NCBI RefSeq assembly: GCF_017813335.1 | Contig: NZ_JAGIYY010000010.1 | Location: forward strand, 62,001-126,000 | DNA from: Tianweitania sediminis | GTDB lineage: Bacteria > Pseudomonadota > Alphaproteobacteria > Rhizobiales > Rhizobiaceae | Length of the DNA: 64,000 nucleotides | Direction of reading: 5' to 3' | Shown here: positions 26,782 through 37,017 of the stretch, one piece after another | Position numbering within the stretch: position 1 is the stretch's first letter | Layout: every line of letters starts with the position of its first letter | Notes under the pieces: generated by a model | The model's database searches: none | What the model saw: the letters and a program-made list of their open reading frames with translations, nothing else | What the model was told of the DNA's origin: nothing | Position numbers and translations under genes: made by a program

Positions 26782-27483
26782 ATGGCTGATCCAATCAAGC
26801 CACATGGCATGGCGCGCTTGCGGAACTACTTTTTGACGGGCGTTGTCGTGATCGCGCCGCTGGGGATCACCGCCTATCTGACGTGGTACTTCATCAGCAA
26901 GATCGACAGCTGGGTGAAGCCCTATATTCCGCACCGGTATAATCCGGAAAGCTATCTGCCCTTTGCGGTGCCGGGGTTCGGGCTCCTTGTGGCGCTGGTC
27001 TTCATCACGCTCGTCGGTTTCCTGACCGCGAATTTCGTGGGTCGCTCCATCCTGAATTTCGGCGAGCGGATCCTTGATCGCATCCCGCTCGCTCGCAACA
27101 TCTACCGCGGCCTGAAGCAGATCTTCGCGACGATCCTTGCCAATCGGGCGGATCTTTTCAGCCAGGTGGGTCTGGTTGAATGGCCGCGCCCCGGTTGCTG
27201 GTCCATCGTCTTCATCGCCCGCCAGCATGATTCTGAGATCAACGTCGCTTTGGCTGAACGGGAAGGCCGCATCCTTTCGGTGTTTCGCCCTATCACGCCG
27301 AACATCACCACGGGATATCTGCTTTACGTCAACGAGAAGGACGTCATTCCCTTGTCGATGACCATCGAGGAAGCTGCGCGACTGCTTGTTTCCGCAGGGC
27401 TGGTTGTGCCGGAGTTCCAGGGCACAAGGGAAGAGGTGGCCGAGAAACTGACGCCGCCAGGGGCCGCTTCAACCGGCGCGTAA
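26782..27483 (+). CDS. DUF502 inner-membrane protein
   Basis: A 233-residue protein of the DUF502 family. It has two transmembrane helices (about residues 13-34 and 57-80) and a cytoplasmic or peripheral C-terminal domain with the conserved GERILDRIPLARNIYRGLKQ and VGLVEWPRPGCW segments. The start is the ATG with GGCAGGA upstream; a frame 17 codons longer lacks support. Its biochemical function is not established. The setting between glmS and recG is conserved in rhizobia. Its last 15 bases overlap the end of the convergent recG gene. Confidence 0.88.
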   Translation: MADPIKPHGMARLRNYFLTGVVVIAPLGITAYLTWYFISKIDSWVKPYIPHRYNPESYLPFAVPGFGLLVALVFITLVGFLTANFVGRSILNFGERILDRIPLARNIYRGLKQIFATILANRADLFSQVGLVEWPRPGCWSIVFIARQHDSEINVALAEREGRILSVFRPITPNITTGYLLYVNEKDVIPLSMTIEEAARLLVSAGLVVPEFQGTREEVAEKLTPPGAASTGA

Positions 27484-29577
27484 CAGTCGAACCGCCTCGT
27501 CGCGCCCGAAGATATAAAGCAGCATCCGGATCGCTTCCCCGCGCGCCGACTTCAGGTCGGGGTCGCGCTGGAGGATCAGGCGGGCGTCGTCTCGGGCAAT
27601 CTCCAGCAGGTCGGCATGATGCTCGAGCCGAGCAACGCGAAACCCCGGTGTTCCGGATTGCCGAGTGCCCATCAATTCGCCTTCGCCGCGCAGCTTCAGG
27701 TCTTCTTCCGCGATCAGAAAGCCATCATCGGTGTCACGCAGCACGGACAGCCGCTTGCGCGCCGTTTCGCTCGTCGGCTCCTTGTAGAGGAGCACGCAGG
27801 TCGACGGCCTGGACCCGCGGCCGACGCGGCCGCGAAGCTGGTGCAACTGCGCCAAGCCGAAGCGTTCGGCATGTTCGATCACGATGATGGTTGCGTCAGG
27901 TACGTCGACGCCCACTTCGATCACAGTGGTGGCAACGAGTACACGGATGTCGCCACTCTTGAACGCGGCCATGGCGGCATCTTTCTCCACACCCTTCATG
28001 CGTCCATGCACCAAGCCGACGCTGGCGCCAAAGATCGGCTGGAGCTTGCGAAAACGATCTTCGGCAGACATCAGTTTGATCTCTTCCGATTCCTCCACGA
28101 GCGGGCAGATCCAATAGACTTTCTGACCCCCGTCGATCGCCCCCCGGATCCTCGCGACGAGATCATCAAGGCGCTCGAGCGGCAGGGTCACCGTCTTGAT
28201 AGCCTGTCGTCCGGCGGGCTTCTCCGTCAGCTTGGAAACATCCATGTCGCCGAAGGCCGTCAGCACAAGCGTTCGCGGGATGGGCGTTGCGGTCATTACT
28301 AGCATATCCGGCGCGGCCCCCTTGGCCGTCATGGCAAGCCGCTGATGCACGCCGAACCGGTGTTGCTCGTCGACGATCGCAAGCACCATGTCGTGGTAAA
28401 CCACGCCTTCTTGGAACAAGGCGTGAGTTCCGACAACGATGTGAATACTGCCGTCGGCGAGGCCGGCGAGGATCCGGCTGCGCTCCTGGCCCTTTTCGCG
28501 GCCCGTCAGAACCGCTGCACGCAGACCGGCCTTCTCGGCAAGGGGGGCGATTGTGCTGAAATGCTGCCGTGCGAGGATTTCGGTTGGTGCCATGAGGGCG
28601 GATTGCCCGCCCGCTTCCGCTGCTCGCGCCATGGCAAGGAGGGCCACCACGGTCTTGCCGGCCCCGACGTCGCCTTGCAGAAGCCGCGCCATGCGCTCAT
28701 CGTCCGCGAGATCTGCTTCGATCTCCTTGAATGCGCGCTCCTGGCTGGCGGTCAGGCTGTAGGGAAGGGCGCTGCGAATCGCTGCCACAAGCCGGCCATC
28801 GCCTTTGAGGGGACGCCCTTGCAGCCGCCTGAGCCGGGACCGCACGAGAGCCAGGGCGATCTGCCCAGCCAGCAGTTCATCATAAGCAAGCCGGCGAAAG
28901 GCCAGACTTTCCGGAGAAACATCTTCGGGTGCGTCGAGATCGTGAAGGGAAAGAAGCGCTTCCTTGAAGTCAGGCCAGGACTCACGCTCAGTCAGTGGCG
29001 GGTCGAGCCATTCCGGCAGAGCGGGGACCCTGCCAAGCGCATGGGCAATCGCCTTGCGGAGAACCTTGGACGACAGCCCGGCGGTGAGTGGATAGACCGG
29101 CTCCACGAGCGGCAGCGTATCGGCCTCAGACAGGAGCGCCATGTGGTCGGGATGCACCATGCTCGGCCGACCGTTGAACCAGTCGACGCGGCCGCTGACC
29201 ACAACCGTTTCGCCTTCCGGGAGCTGTTTTTCGAGCCAGGCGGCATGACCGCGAAAGAAGGTCAGCGCGATTTCGCCCGTGTCGTCATGGGCAAACACGC
29301 GGTAGGGCACGGAACGGTTGCCGCGCGGCGGCGGTTGATGGCGATCGATCCGCACCTCGAGCGTTACCACCGCACCGGGCGGCGCAAGCGCGATGCCAGG
29401 CCGGTCTCGCCGGTCGATCACGCCTTGCGGAAGAACAAACAGGAGGTCTCCAACGCGCACCTCGCGATCGCCCACGTCCACAGGCACCACATTTTCCAGC
29501 AGTTGCGCCAGCTTCGGACCAACGCCGTCGAGCGAGGTGACCGGGGCAAACAGGGGATCAAGCAGAACGGGGCGCAT
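27469..29577 (-). CDS. recG: ATP-dependent DNA helicase RecG
   Basis: A 702-residue superfamily 2 helicase that remodels stalled replication forks and branched DNA. It has an N-terminal wedge/OB domain (about 1-240), then Walker A GDVGAGKT, motif II as DEQH (IVDEQHRFGVHQR), the TATPIPRT motif and motif VI LRGRVGRG, followed by the RecG C-terminal domain. The start is the ATG giving MRPVLLDPLF, after which LDGVGPKLAQLL is the typical first block. It is divergent from sdhE, with 125 bp between the starts, and convergent with and overlapping DUF502 by 15 bp. Confidence 0.96.
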   Translation of the reverse strand: MRPVLLDPLFAPVTSLDGVGPKLAQLLENVVPVDVGDREVRVGDLLFVLPQGVIDRRDRPGIALAPPGAVVTLEVRIDRHQPPPRGNRSVPYRVFAHDDTGEIALTFFRGHAAWLEKQLPEGETVVVSGRVDWFNGRPSMVHPDHMALLSEADTLPLVEPVYPLTAGLSSKVLRKAIAHALGRVPALPEWLDPPLTERESWPDFKEALLSLHDLDAPEDVSPESLAFRRLAYDELLAGQIALALVRSRLRRLQGRPLKGDGRLVAAIRSALPYSLTASQERAFKEIEADLADDERMARLLQGDVGAGKTVVALLAMARAAEAGGQSALMAPTEILARQHFSTIAPLAEKAGLRAAVLTGREKGQERSRILAGLADGSIHIVVGTHALFQEGVVYHDMVLAIVDEQHRFGVHQRLAMTAKGAAPDMLVMTATPIPRTLVLTAFGDMDVSKLTEKPAGRQAIKTVTLPLERLDDLVARIRGAIDGGQKVYWICPLVEESEEIKLMSAEDRFRKLQPIFGASVGLVHGRMKGVEKDAAMAAFKSGDIRVLVATTVIEVGVDVPDATIIVIEHAERFGLAQLHQLRGRVGRGSRPSTCVLLYKEPTSETARKRLSVLRDTDDGFLIAEEDLKLRGEGELMGTRQSGTPGFRVARLEHHADLLEIARDDARLILQRDPDLKSARGEAIRMLLYIFGRDEAVRLLRAG

Positions 29578-29702
29578 GCATGCTTCTATGCTCTTGCCGG
29601 TCCGGTTCCAAGAACACGCTTCCTGCAGCCAGGCGGCTGACACTGACCAGCCGGCGCGCTATATGCGGCTCGACCTTCCTTTTCACCGTTTCAGGCAAGC
29701 CC

Positions 29703-30002
29703 ATGACCGGAACCAACCGCTCCAGCGAGGGCCTGGATAATCGTCGCCGGAAGGCCCTGATCCGATCATGGCGACGGGGCATTCGCGAAATGGACCTGAT
29801 TCTCGGTCGCTTCGCCGACGCGGAGATTGCGACCTTGTCCGACGGGGAAATCGAACAATATGAACGCCTTCTGGATGTTCCGGACGTCGACCTCTTTACG
29901 TTCGTGACTGGTGAACGTCCGACCCCACCAGAACTCGCCACTCCCTTATTTCAGCGCATCGTCGCTCTATCGCGCAGGCAAGGCCTCATCTTCTCAACAT
30001 GA
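29703..30002 (+). CDS. sdhE: FAD assembly factor SdhE (DUF339)
   Basis: A 99-residue small protein that helps attach FAD covalently to succinate dehydrogenase SdhA. The signature RGIREMD (RGxxE type) lies near residue 25, followed by an acidic helix and YERLLDVPDVDLF. The start is the ATG giving MTGTNRSS; the open frame extends 41 codons further upstream, but that part overlaps the recG promoter region and is not family-like. The stop overlaps the mfd start (ATGA), so the two genes are coupled. Confidence 0.93.
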   Translation: MTGTNRSSEGLDNRRRKALIRSWRRGIREMDLILGRFADAEIATLSDGEIEQYERLLDVPDVDLFTFVTGERPTPPELATPLFQRIVALSRRQGLIFST

Positions 30003-33000
30003 CTCTTCTTCCGAAACTCGGCCTTCCCAAAGCTTCCACGGGCTCGATCATCCTTGACGGCGTAGCGGACGGCTTCGAAGCCTTCGCCCTTGCGCGCGTC
30101 GTCACCGAAAGCGGCAACGGCCCGATCCTTTTCGTTGCGCGTGACGGGCAGCGATTGCCGGCGCTGGCGGACGCCCTTGCTTTCGTGGATCCGGGCATTC
30201 CTGTTCTGCAGCTGCCTGCGTGGGACTGCCTCCCTTATGACCGCGTTTCACCAGGGGTCGACGCCGCGGCCCGGCGTTTGGAAGCGCTCGCCGGCATCCT
30301 TGCGCTTCGTCAAAAGCCGCATCGGGCGGTGATCCTCACCACTGCCAATGCCGTTCTCCAGAAAATGCCGCCAATGGAAGTTCTGGCTGCGCAGTCTTAT
30401 ACGGCGCGGCCTGGCAACCAGATCGACATGAAGGCGCTGATCGCGCGGCTCGAAAGCGAAGGCTTTGACCGGGTCGGCACCGTACGCGACGTCGGTGAAT
30501 TCGCCGTGCGAGGCGGCATTCTGGATCTGTTCGTGCCGGGATCTCCCGAGCCCCTGCGGCTCGACTTCTTCGGCGATACGCTGGAGTCGATCCGCGCGTT
30601 CGACCCGGCTGACCAGCGCACGGTGGGCCAACGCAAGGAGTTCACGCTCCAGCCGATGAGCGAAATCACGCTGGATCCTGAAACGATCAGCCGCTTTCGC
30701 CGCAACTACGTTTCCACCTTTGGCGCGCCGAGCCGCGATGACGCCCTCTACGCGGCGATCAGCGAAGGCCGCCGCTTTGCCGGCATGGAGCACTGGCTTC
30801 CGCTGTTTTTTGATCGGGTGGAAACCGTGTTCGACTACCTGCCGGAAGCGCCCGTCGTGTTCGACCACCTCGCGCGCGAATCGCTGGGAGAGCGGCACAC
30901 GCTGATCAACGACCACTTTGAAGCCCGAAAGGCGCAGAGCGACACCAAGGGCCTGGCAGACGCGGTCCCGTATAAGCCGATCCGCCCCGAGCTCCTTTAC
31001 CTGACCCCGGACGATGTTTCGCGCGCCGAGCAGGATCGCCTGTCCGTGGAACTCACCCCTTTCGATGCGCCGTTCACGAGCGGTCGCAAGATCCTGCATG
31101 CCGGTTCACGGAGCGGGCGCACTTTTGCGGAAGAACGTGCTGACCCCAAGGCGAACGTTTTCGAGGCGGTGGCACGCTACATCGCCGATGATCGCGCTGC
31201 CGGCCGGCGCGTGCTGATCGCCGGCTGGAGTGAAGGCTCGCTGGACCGTTTGGCGTCCATCCTGGAAGAGCGAGGCCTCGAAAACCTGGTGATCGTCGAC
31301 CGGCTGGCGGGGGTCGAAAAGCTGAAGCCGGGGCAAGCAGCGCTTGCTGTGCTGCCGGTGGAAGCGGGTTTCTCCACCGACACGATGACGGTGATCGCCG
31401 AACAGGACATACTTGGCGACCGGCTTATCCGCCGCAAGAAGCGGAAGAAGGCATCGGACTTCATCGCCGAGGTGGCATCCTTGGCGGCCGGTGACATCGT
31501 GGTTCATGCCGATCACGGAATCGGCCGGTTCGTCGGCTTGCAAACCATTCAGGCGGCGGGCGCGCCGCATGACTGTTTGGAGATTCGTTACGCCGGCGAT
31601 GACCGGCTTTACCTGCCCGTCGAAAACATCGAGCTCCTGTCGCGCTATGGTTCGGACGCAGCGGAAACGACGCTCGACAAGCTCGGCGGCGTTGCCTGGC
31701 AATCGCGCAAGGCCAAGCTCAAGAAGCGGCTGCTGGAGATGGCAGGCCAACTGATCCAGATCGCGGCCGAGCGCAAGATGCGCGGCGCACCGACCATGGT
31801 CCCTCCGGAAGGCGTTTATGGCGAGTTTGCAGCCCGCTTCCCCTATGACGAAACGGATGACCAGCAGGCGGCAATCGACGCCGTGCGTGATGATCTGGGC
31901 GCAGGACAGCCGATGGATCGCCTGATCTGCGGCGATGTCGGCTTCGGCAAAACGGAGGTGGCGCTGCGGGCGGCCTTCATTGCGGCTATGGAAGGGTTCC
32001 AAGTTGCGGTGGTGGTGCCAACCACCCTGCTGGCGCGGCAGCACTTCCGCACCTTCTCGCAGCGCTTCGCGGGCCTACCCGTGACGGTTCGCCAAGCCTC
32101 GCGTCTCGTCACCGCCAAGGAGCTGAATGAAACCAAGAAGGGCTTGTCGGAAGGCACCATCGACGTAGTGGTCGGCACCCATGCCCTTCTGACCAGTTCG
32201 GTCAACTTCAAGCGCCTCGGTCTGCTGATCATCGATGAAGAGCAGCATTTCGGGGTCAAGCACAAGGAGCGCCTCAAGGAGCTGAAGAGCGACGTGCATG
32301 TGCTGACCCTGTCAGCCACGCCGATTCCGCGCACCTTGCAGCTCGCGTTGACCGGCGTACGCGAGCTTTCGCTGATCACAACGCCTCCGGTCGACCGCAT
32401 GGCCGTGCGCACCTTTATTGCGCCCTTCGATCCGCTGGTGATCCGAGAAACGCTGCTTCGCGAGCGGTTTCGCGGCGGCCAAAGCTTTTATGTCGTGCCT
32501 CGCATCGCGGACCTGAAGGAAATCAGCGACTTTCTCGCCAATGCTGTGCCGGAGTTGAAGGTGGCGGTCGCACATGGGCAGATGCCGCCAACGGAACTCG
32601 AAGACATCATGAATGCCTTCTACGACGGGCAATATGATGTGCTCCTGTCCACCACCATTGTGGAATCAGGCCTCGACATCCCGACGGCCAATACGATGAT
32701 CGTCCACCGCGCCGACATGTTCGGTTTGGCGCAGCTCTATCAGCTGCGGGGACGCGTGGGGCGCTCGAAACTAAGAGCCTTCGCGCTGTTCACTTTGCCG
32801 GCAAAAAAGACCATGACGCAAACGGCCGAGCGCCGACTCAAGGTTTTGCAATCCCTCGACACCTTGGGGGCCGGCTTCCAGCTCGCGAGCCACGATCTCG
32901 ATATCCGCGGCGCCGGAAATCTCCTAGGTGATGAGCAGTCCGGCCACATCAAGGAAGTCGGCTTCGAACTTTACCAGCAAATGTTGGAAGAAGCGGTGGC

Positions 33001-33493
33001 TGAGTTGAAGGGCAGTGGCGAGGTCCAGGATGGCAGCTGGTCGCCGCAGATCTCCGTCGGGACTGCCGTCATGATCCCGGAGTCCTACGTGCCCGACCTG
33101 CAACTGCGTCTTGGCCTTTACAGGCGAATTGCAGAGCTCGAGGGTGCGGCGGAGATCGACGCATTTGGCGCGGAACTCATCGACCGCTTCGGCCCGTTGC
33201 CGGAAGAGGTGCAGCACCTCCTGAAGATCGTTTTCATCAAGACCTTGTGTCGTCAGGCGAATGTGGAGAAGCTGGATGCCGGGCCGAAGGGTGTTGTGAT
33301 CCAGTTCCGCGAAAAGCAGTTCTCCAATCCGGCCGGGCTCGTGCGCTATGTCGGCGAGCAGGGCTCGCAGGCCAAGATCAGGCCGGACCACAGCATCGTG
33401 TTCATGCGCGACTGGCCGACACCGGAAAAGCGCCTCGCCGGTTCAGCCGTGGTTATGACGCAGTTGGCACGCCTGGTGGACAAGGCAGCCTGA
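29999..33493 (+). CDS. mfd: Transcription-repair coupling factor Mfd
   Basis: A 1164-residue translocase that removes RNA polymerase stalled at lesions and recruits UvrA. It has an N-terminal UvrB-like region (about 1-340), an RNA polymerase-interacting CarD-like domain (about 475-560, with GDIVVHADHGIGRFVGL), and helicase modules with Walker A GDVGFGKTEVALRA, DEEQHFGV and LRGRVGRS. The C-terminal TRCF domain ends the protein. It overlaps sdhE by four bases. It converges with moeA with only 9 bp between the stops and no obvious terminator. Confidence 0.97.
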   Translation: MTLLPKLGLPKASTGSIILDGVADGFEAFALARVVTESGNGPILFVARDGQRLPALADALAFVDPGIPVLQLPAWDCLPYDRVSPGVDAAARRLEALAGILALRQKPHRAVILTTANAVLQKMPPMEVLAAQSYTARPGNQIDMKALIARLESEGFDRVGTVRDVGEFAVRGGILDLFVPGSPEPLRLDFFGDTLESIRAFDPADQRTVGQRKEFTLQPMSEITLDPETISRFRRNYVSTFGAPSRDDALYAAISEGRRFAGMEHWLPLFFDRVETVFDYLPEAPVVFDHLARESLGERHTLINDHFEARKAQSDTKGLADAVPYKPIRPELLYLTPDDVSRAEQDRLSVELTPFDAPFTSGRKILHAGSRSGRTFAEERADPKANVFEAVARYIADDRAAGRRVLIAGWSEGSLDRLASILEERGLENLVIVDRLAGVEKLKPGQAALAVLPVEAGFSTDTMTVIAEQDILGDRLIRRKKRKKASDFIAEVASLAAGDIVVHADHGIGRFVGLQTIQAAGAPHDCLEIRYAGDDRLYLPVENIELLSRYGSDAAETTLDKLGGVAWQSRKAKLKKRLLEMAGQLIQIAAERKMRGAPTMVPPEGVYGEFAARFPYDETDDQQAAIDAVRDDLGAGQPMDRLICGDVGFGKTEVALRAAFIAAMEGFQVAVVVPTTLLARQHFRTFSQRFAGLPVTVRQASRLVTAKELNETKKGLSEGTIDVVVGTHALLTSSVNFKRLGLLIIDEEQHFGVKHKERLKELKSDVHVLTLSATPIPRTLQLALTGVRELSLITTPPVDRMAVRTFIAPFDPLVIRETLLRERFRGGQSFYVVPRIADLKEISDFLANAVPELKVAVAHGQMPPTELEDIMNAFYDGQYDVLLSTTIVESGLDIPTANTMIVHRADMFGLAQLYQLRGRVGRSKLRAFALFTLPAKKTMTQTAERRLKVLQSLDTLGAGFQLASHDLDIRGAGNLLGDEQSGHIKEVGFELYQQMLEEAVAELKGSGEVQDGSWSPQISVGTAVMIPESYVPDLQLRLGLYRRIAELEGAAEIDAFGAELIDRFGPLPEEVQHLLKIVFIKTLCRQANVEKLDAGPKGVVIQFREKQFSNPAGLVRYVGEQGSQAKIRPDHSIVFMRDWPTPEKRLAGSAVVMTQLARLVDKAA

Positions 33494-33502
33494 AGCAGCG
33501 CC

Positions 33503-34702
33503 TCAGCGTAGCTTGAAGACGCGGCAGGAGCTTCCGGCTTGCGCCGGCGGCGCGAAGGGCGGACGGATGATCAAGGCGTCTGACTGCGCCAGCGTGCTCA
33601 GCATGGATGAATCCTGCACCGGCAGCGGCGTGGCCACAAGCGCGCCGTCGACCAGCTTCGTTGTGGCGCGGACGTAATCCTCGCGCTCGCCGTTTTCGGC
33701 CATGGCCAAGCCCAAGCGGGCGTCGCGAATGTCTGCCACATACTCAAGCCCGCCAAGGCGCGCGAGGAGCGGTGCCAGAAACAGGTGAGAACAAACGAGG
33801 CTTGCCACCGGATTGCCGGGGAGACCAAGGACCCGTGTCGTGCCCAGGCGCCCAAACATCAGTGGCTTGCCGGGCCGCATTGCGATCTTCCAAAACGACA
33901 GGTCAATGCCGGCTTGTTCCAGTACTGGCCGCACCAGATCATGATCGCCGACGGATGCGCCGCCCAGCGTGACGATCACGTCGGCTTGCGCTTTGGCTCT
34001 TGCTATGGCGTCGCCGATCGCCTGCTTGTCGTCGGGGACAACGCCAAGATCGATAACCTCGGCCCCAACGCCGCGGGCAACGGCCGCAACCCCGAAGCTG
34101 TTGGACGCGATGATCTGGTCGGGTCCGGGCTCAGTGCCGGGAAGAACCAGTTCGTTGCCGGTGGCGATCAAAGCAACACGCGGGCGGCGCACAACCGGAA
34201 GCACGGAAAGGTTGGCGGCTGCTGCCAGTGAAAGCGCACCGGGATCCAGCCTGCGCCCTTTCGGCAGAAGAGATTGGCCTTCGGCGAAGTCCAGCCCGGC
34301 GCTCCGGATGTTTCGCCCTTCAGCAACCGGTTCGAGGGCAAGTATCAGATCGCCCGCACGATCAACGTTTTCCTGGATCAGAACGGCGTCTGCTCCTTCC
34401 GGCACCGGGGCACCGGTGAAGATGCGAACGGCTTCGCCGGCACCAACCCGTCCGCCGAAGCGCCGGCCGGCTACGGCCTCACCAATCACGCGCAGGTTCC
34501 GCTTCGGATCAGTGGTGTCTTCCGCTTGAACGGCATAGCCGTCCATGGCCGAAGCGTCGAACGGGGGCTGCGTACGGTGCGCGATCAATGACTCAGCCAG
34601 CACGCGTTCTGCTGCTTGGTCGAGGTCAACCCATTCCATTGGCAGCGGCTCCGCGCCGTCCAGAAGCCGATGATGCGCTTCACCGATGGGCAGCAGCGCC
34701 AT
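33503..34702 (-). CDS. moeA: Molybdopterin molybdenumtransferase MoeA
   Basis: A 399-residue enzyme that inserts molybdate into adenylated molybdopterin. It carries the usual blocks PPFDASAMDGYAV, the MoCF core GGASVGDHD and LGLPGNPVAS. The ATG at 34702 (MALLPIGEAHHRLL) was chosen; a TTG two codons upstream would overlap the moaC stop as TTGA and is the alternative. It is last in the trpD-trpC-moaC-moeA cluster. In many Rhizobiales lexA follows here, but the next gene is the convergent mfd. Confidence 0.95.
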   Translation of the reverse strand: MALLPIGEAHHRLLDGAEPLPMEWVDLDQAAERVLAESLIAHRTQPPFDASAMDGYAVQAEDTTDPKRNLRVIGEAVAGRRFGGRVGAGEAVRIFTGAPVPEGADAVLIQENVDRAGDLILALEPVAEGRNIRSAGLDFAEGQSLLPKGRRLDPGALSLAAAANLSVLPVVRRPRVALIATGNELVLPGTEPGPDQIIASNSFGVAAVARGVGAEVIDLGVVPDDKQAIGDAIARAKAQADVIVTLGGASVGDHDLVRPVLEQAGIDLSFWKIAMRPGKPLMFGRLGTTRVLGLPGNPVASLVCSHLFLAPLLARLGGLEYVADIRDARLGLAMAENGEREDYVRATTKLVDGALVATPLPVQDSSMLSTLAQSDALIIRPPFAPPAQAGSSCRVFKLR

Positions 34703-34704
34703 GG

Positions 34705-35187
34705 TCAATCGGCTCGCGGGCGAAAGTCGCCTGACTTGCCGCCGGTCTTTTCCACAAGGCGGACGCCCGTGATGGTCATGCCGCGATCAACCGCCTTGGC
34801 CATGTCGTAGATCGTCAGGCAGGCCACGGATGCGGCTGTCAAAGCTTCCATCTCCACGCCTGTTTTGCCGCTGACGCGCGCCAGTGCGGAAACACGCAGT
34901 CCGGGCAGGGCAGAGTCCGCCTCGATCTCCACAGCGACCTTGGTCAGGAGAAGAGGGTGGCAAAGCGGGATCAGATCATGGGTTTTCTTGGCGGCCATGA
35001 TGCCGGCAACACGCGCAACGCCCAGAACGTCGCCTTTTTTCGCGTTGCCTTGCATGATCATGGAGAGCGTTTCCGGCTGCATCAGGACAAGCCCTTCTGC
35101 TCGCGCCGTCCGTTCTGTTTCGGCTTTGGAACCGACATCCACCATGCTGGCCTGGCCGGCAGCGTCGAGATGCGTGAGGTCGCTCAT
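34705..35187 (-). CDS. moaC: Cyclic pyranopterin monophosphate synthase MoaC
   Basis: A 160-residue enzyme of molybdenum cofactor synthesis that, with MoaA, converts GTP to cyclic pyranopterin monophosphate. The diagnostic segments [15 protein letters not shown] and [13 protein letters not shown] are present, and the length is typical. Its ATG overlaps the trpC stop (ATGA), and moeA follows within a few bases. Tryptophan and cofactor genes are therefore transcribed together, an arrangement common in Alphaproteobacteria. Confidence 0.96.
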   Translation of the reverse strand: MSDLTHLDAAGQASMVDVGSKAETERTARAEGLVLMQPETLSMIMQGNAKKGDVLGVARVAGIMAAKKTHDLIPLCHPLLLTKVAVEIEADSALPGLRVSALARVSGKTGVEMEALTAASVACLTIYDMAKAVDRGMTITGVRLVEKTGGKSGDFRPRAD

Positions 35188-35999
35188 CCCGCGATCTCGA
35201 CCACGTTCTCGCCGTGGAGCAGGCGGCGCGTTGCCGCTTCCACATCGGCCTGCCGCATCAAGCTTTCACCGATCAGGAAGGTGCCGATCCCGACCCGCGC
35301 GAGGCGCAAGCAGTCCGCATGCGTGAAGATGCCGCTTTCACCCACCAGCAGACGGTCACTCGGGAACTCGGCAGCCAATCGTTCTGAAACCGCGAGATCG
35401 ACCTCGAAGGTGCGGAGGTTGCGATTGTTGATGCCGATCAGGCGCGACGAAAGCTTTAGCGCGCGCTCCATCTCGGCTTCATCGTGAACCTCGATGAGCA
35501 CGTCCATGCCAAGCTCATGCGCCAGATCTTCGAGCGTCTTCGCGTCGCTGTCGCTGAGACTGGCCATGATCAGGAGAATGGCATCGGCGCCCCAGTGCCG
35601 CGCTTCGTAGACCTGATAGGGCTCGAACATGAAGTCCTTGCGCAGAACGGGCAGGCGGCAGGCGTCGCGGGCGGCGATCAGATATTCGGGCGCCCCTTGA
35701 AACGAAGGCGTGTCGGTCAACACGGACAAGCAGGCAGCGCCGCCAGCTTCATAGGCTCGAGCTAGGGCCGGCGGATCAAAATCGGGTCGGATTAGGCCCT
35801 TGGAAGGGCTGGCCTTCTTGATTTCAGCAATCAAGCCGAACCCGCCATCCGCCCGCTTTGACTCGATGGCTTCGATGAAGCCGCGCGAGGAGGGCGCATT
35901 ATGAACAAGATCGCGCAAGCCCTCGATCGGCAGCCGTTGTTTTGCCGCCGCGATCTCCTCACGCTTGTAGCGCTCGATCTTGGCAAGGATGTCGCTCAT
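35184..35999 (-). CDS. trpC: Indole-3-glycerol phosphate synthase
   Basis: A 271-residue (beta/alpha)8 enzyme that closes the indole ring in tryptophan synthesis. The conserved [10 protein letters not shown] loop with catalytic Lys, the [16 protein letters not shown] segment and the [13 protein letters not shown] block are present. It is monofunctional, with no TrpF domain. The start codon shares a base with the trpD stop (TGATG), and its stop overlaps moaC, so it sits inside a tightly packed operon. Confidence 0.96.
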   Translation of the reverse strand: MSDILAKIERYKREEIAAAKQRLPIEGLRDLVHNAPSSRGFIEAIESKRADGGFGLIAEIKKASPSKGLIRPDFDPPALARAYEAGGAACLSVLTDTPSFQGAPEYLIAARDACRLPVLRKDFMFEPYQVYEARHWGADAILLIMASLSDSDAKTLEDLAHELGMDVLIEVHDEAEMERALKLSSRLIGINNRNLRTFEVDLAVSERLAAEFPSDRLLVGESGIFTHADCLRLARVGIGTFLIGESLMRQADVEAATRRLLHGENVVEIAG

Positions 36000-37015
36000 C
36001 AGTTTGTCTCGCTGGAAACATGAACGAGCCGGTCCAACGCGGACAGCGCATCGCCATTGTCGATGGAATGTGCCGCGAGCAGCAGTCCGCTCTGAAGATC
36101 AGGTGACTTGCCGGCAATCACAAGCGCGGCGGCTGCGTTCAGAAGCGCAATGTCGCGATAGGGTGTCTTCGTGCCAGCCAGCACATCGCGGAGCGCTTCC
36201 GCGTTGTGCGCGGCGTCCCCGCCCTTGAGATCGGCCATGCCGACGCGCTGGAGGCCCAGGCTCTCGGGTTCGATGGTGAACGTCCGCACGTCCCCGCCCT
36301 GAACGGCAGCCACTTGCGTAGTGCCAGCCGTTGTCATCTCGTCGAGGCCGTCGCCATGCACGACCCAGACATGCTCGGCACCGAGCCCTTTCAGCACGTG
36401 GGCGATCGGCTCAACCCAGTTGGGCGAGAAAACGCCGACCAGCTGGCGCTTGACACCCGCTGGATTGGACAAGGGGCCAAGCAGATTGAAGATCGTGCGC
36501 GTGCCGAGCTCGACTCGGCTTGGACCGACATGGCGCATGGCGGCGTGGTGCGCAGGCGCGAACATGAAGCCCAGTCCTGCTTCCCTGATGCAGCGGGTGA
36601 TCGCCTGGGGTGAAAGTTCGATATTGACCCCGAGAGCGGTCAAAGTGTCAGCAGCGCCGGATCGTGACGACAACGCACGATTGCCGTGTTTGGCAACCTT
36701 GACGCCGGCGCCGGCCACGATGAAGGCAGCACAGGTGGAAACATTATAGGATCCGGACTGGTCGCCGCCGGTGCCGACAATATCCACCGCATCGGCTGGC
36801 GCTTCCACCCGCAGCATCTTTGCCCGCATGGTGGCGACTGCGCCGGAAATCTCATCCACGGTTTCGCCGCGAACCCGCAGTGCCATCAAGAACCCGCCGA
36901 TCTGGCTGGGTGTTGCTTCGCCCGACATCATGATGTCGAAGGCGTCGCGCGCTTCCGCGAAATCGAGCGCTTGTCCTTGTGCCGCTTTGCCGAGGTAGGT
37001 CTTGAAGTCCGCCAT
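35999..37015 (-). CDS. trpD: Anthranilate phosphoribosyltransferase
   Basis: A 338-residue enzyme joining anthranilate to PRPP. The glycine-rich PRPP loop [15 protein letters not shown] is clear, followed by [12 protein letters not shown] and the FAPAHH block. It lies 2 bp after the stop of the PpiD-like gene and overlaps trpC by one base. With so little space upstream, no trp leader or attenuator can exist here. Expression must come from the ppiD promoter or from one inside ppiD. Confidence 0.96.
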   Translation of the reverse strand: MADFKTYLGKAAQGQALDFAEARDAFDIMMSGEATPSQIGGFLMALRVRGETVDEISGAVATMRAKMLRVEAPADAVDIVGTGGDQSGSYNVSTCAAFIVAGAGVKVAKHGNRALSSRSGAADTLTALGVNIELSPQAITRCIREAGLGFMFAPAHHAAMRHVGPSRVELGTRTIFNLLGPLSNPAGVKRQLVGVFSPNWVEPIAHVLKGLGAEHVWVVHGDGLDEMTTAGTTQVAAVQGGDVRTFTIEPESLGLQRVGMADLKGGDAAHNAEALRDVLAGTKTPYRDIALLNAAAALVIAGKSPDLQSGLLLAAHSIDNGDALSALDRLVHVSSETN

Positions 37016-37017
37016 GG

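Noticed and set aside
28345-29640. A 431-codon open frame opposite recG
   Set aside because: Antisense shadow of recG.
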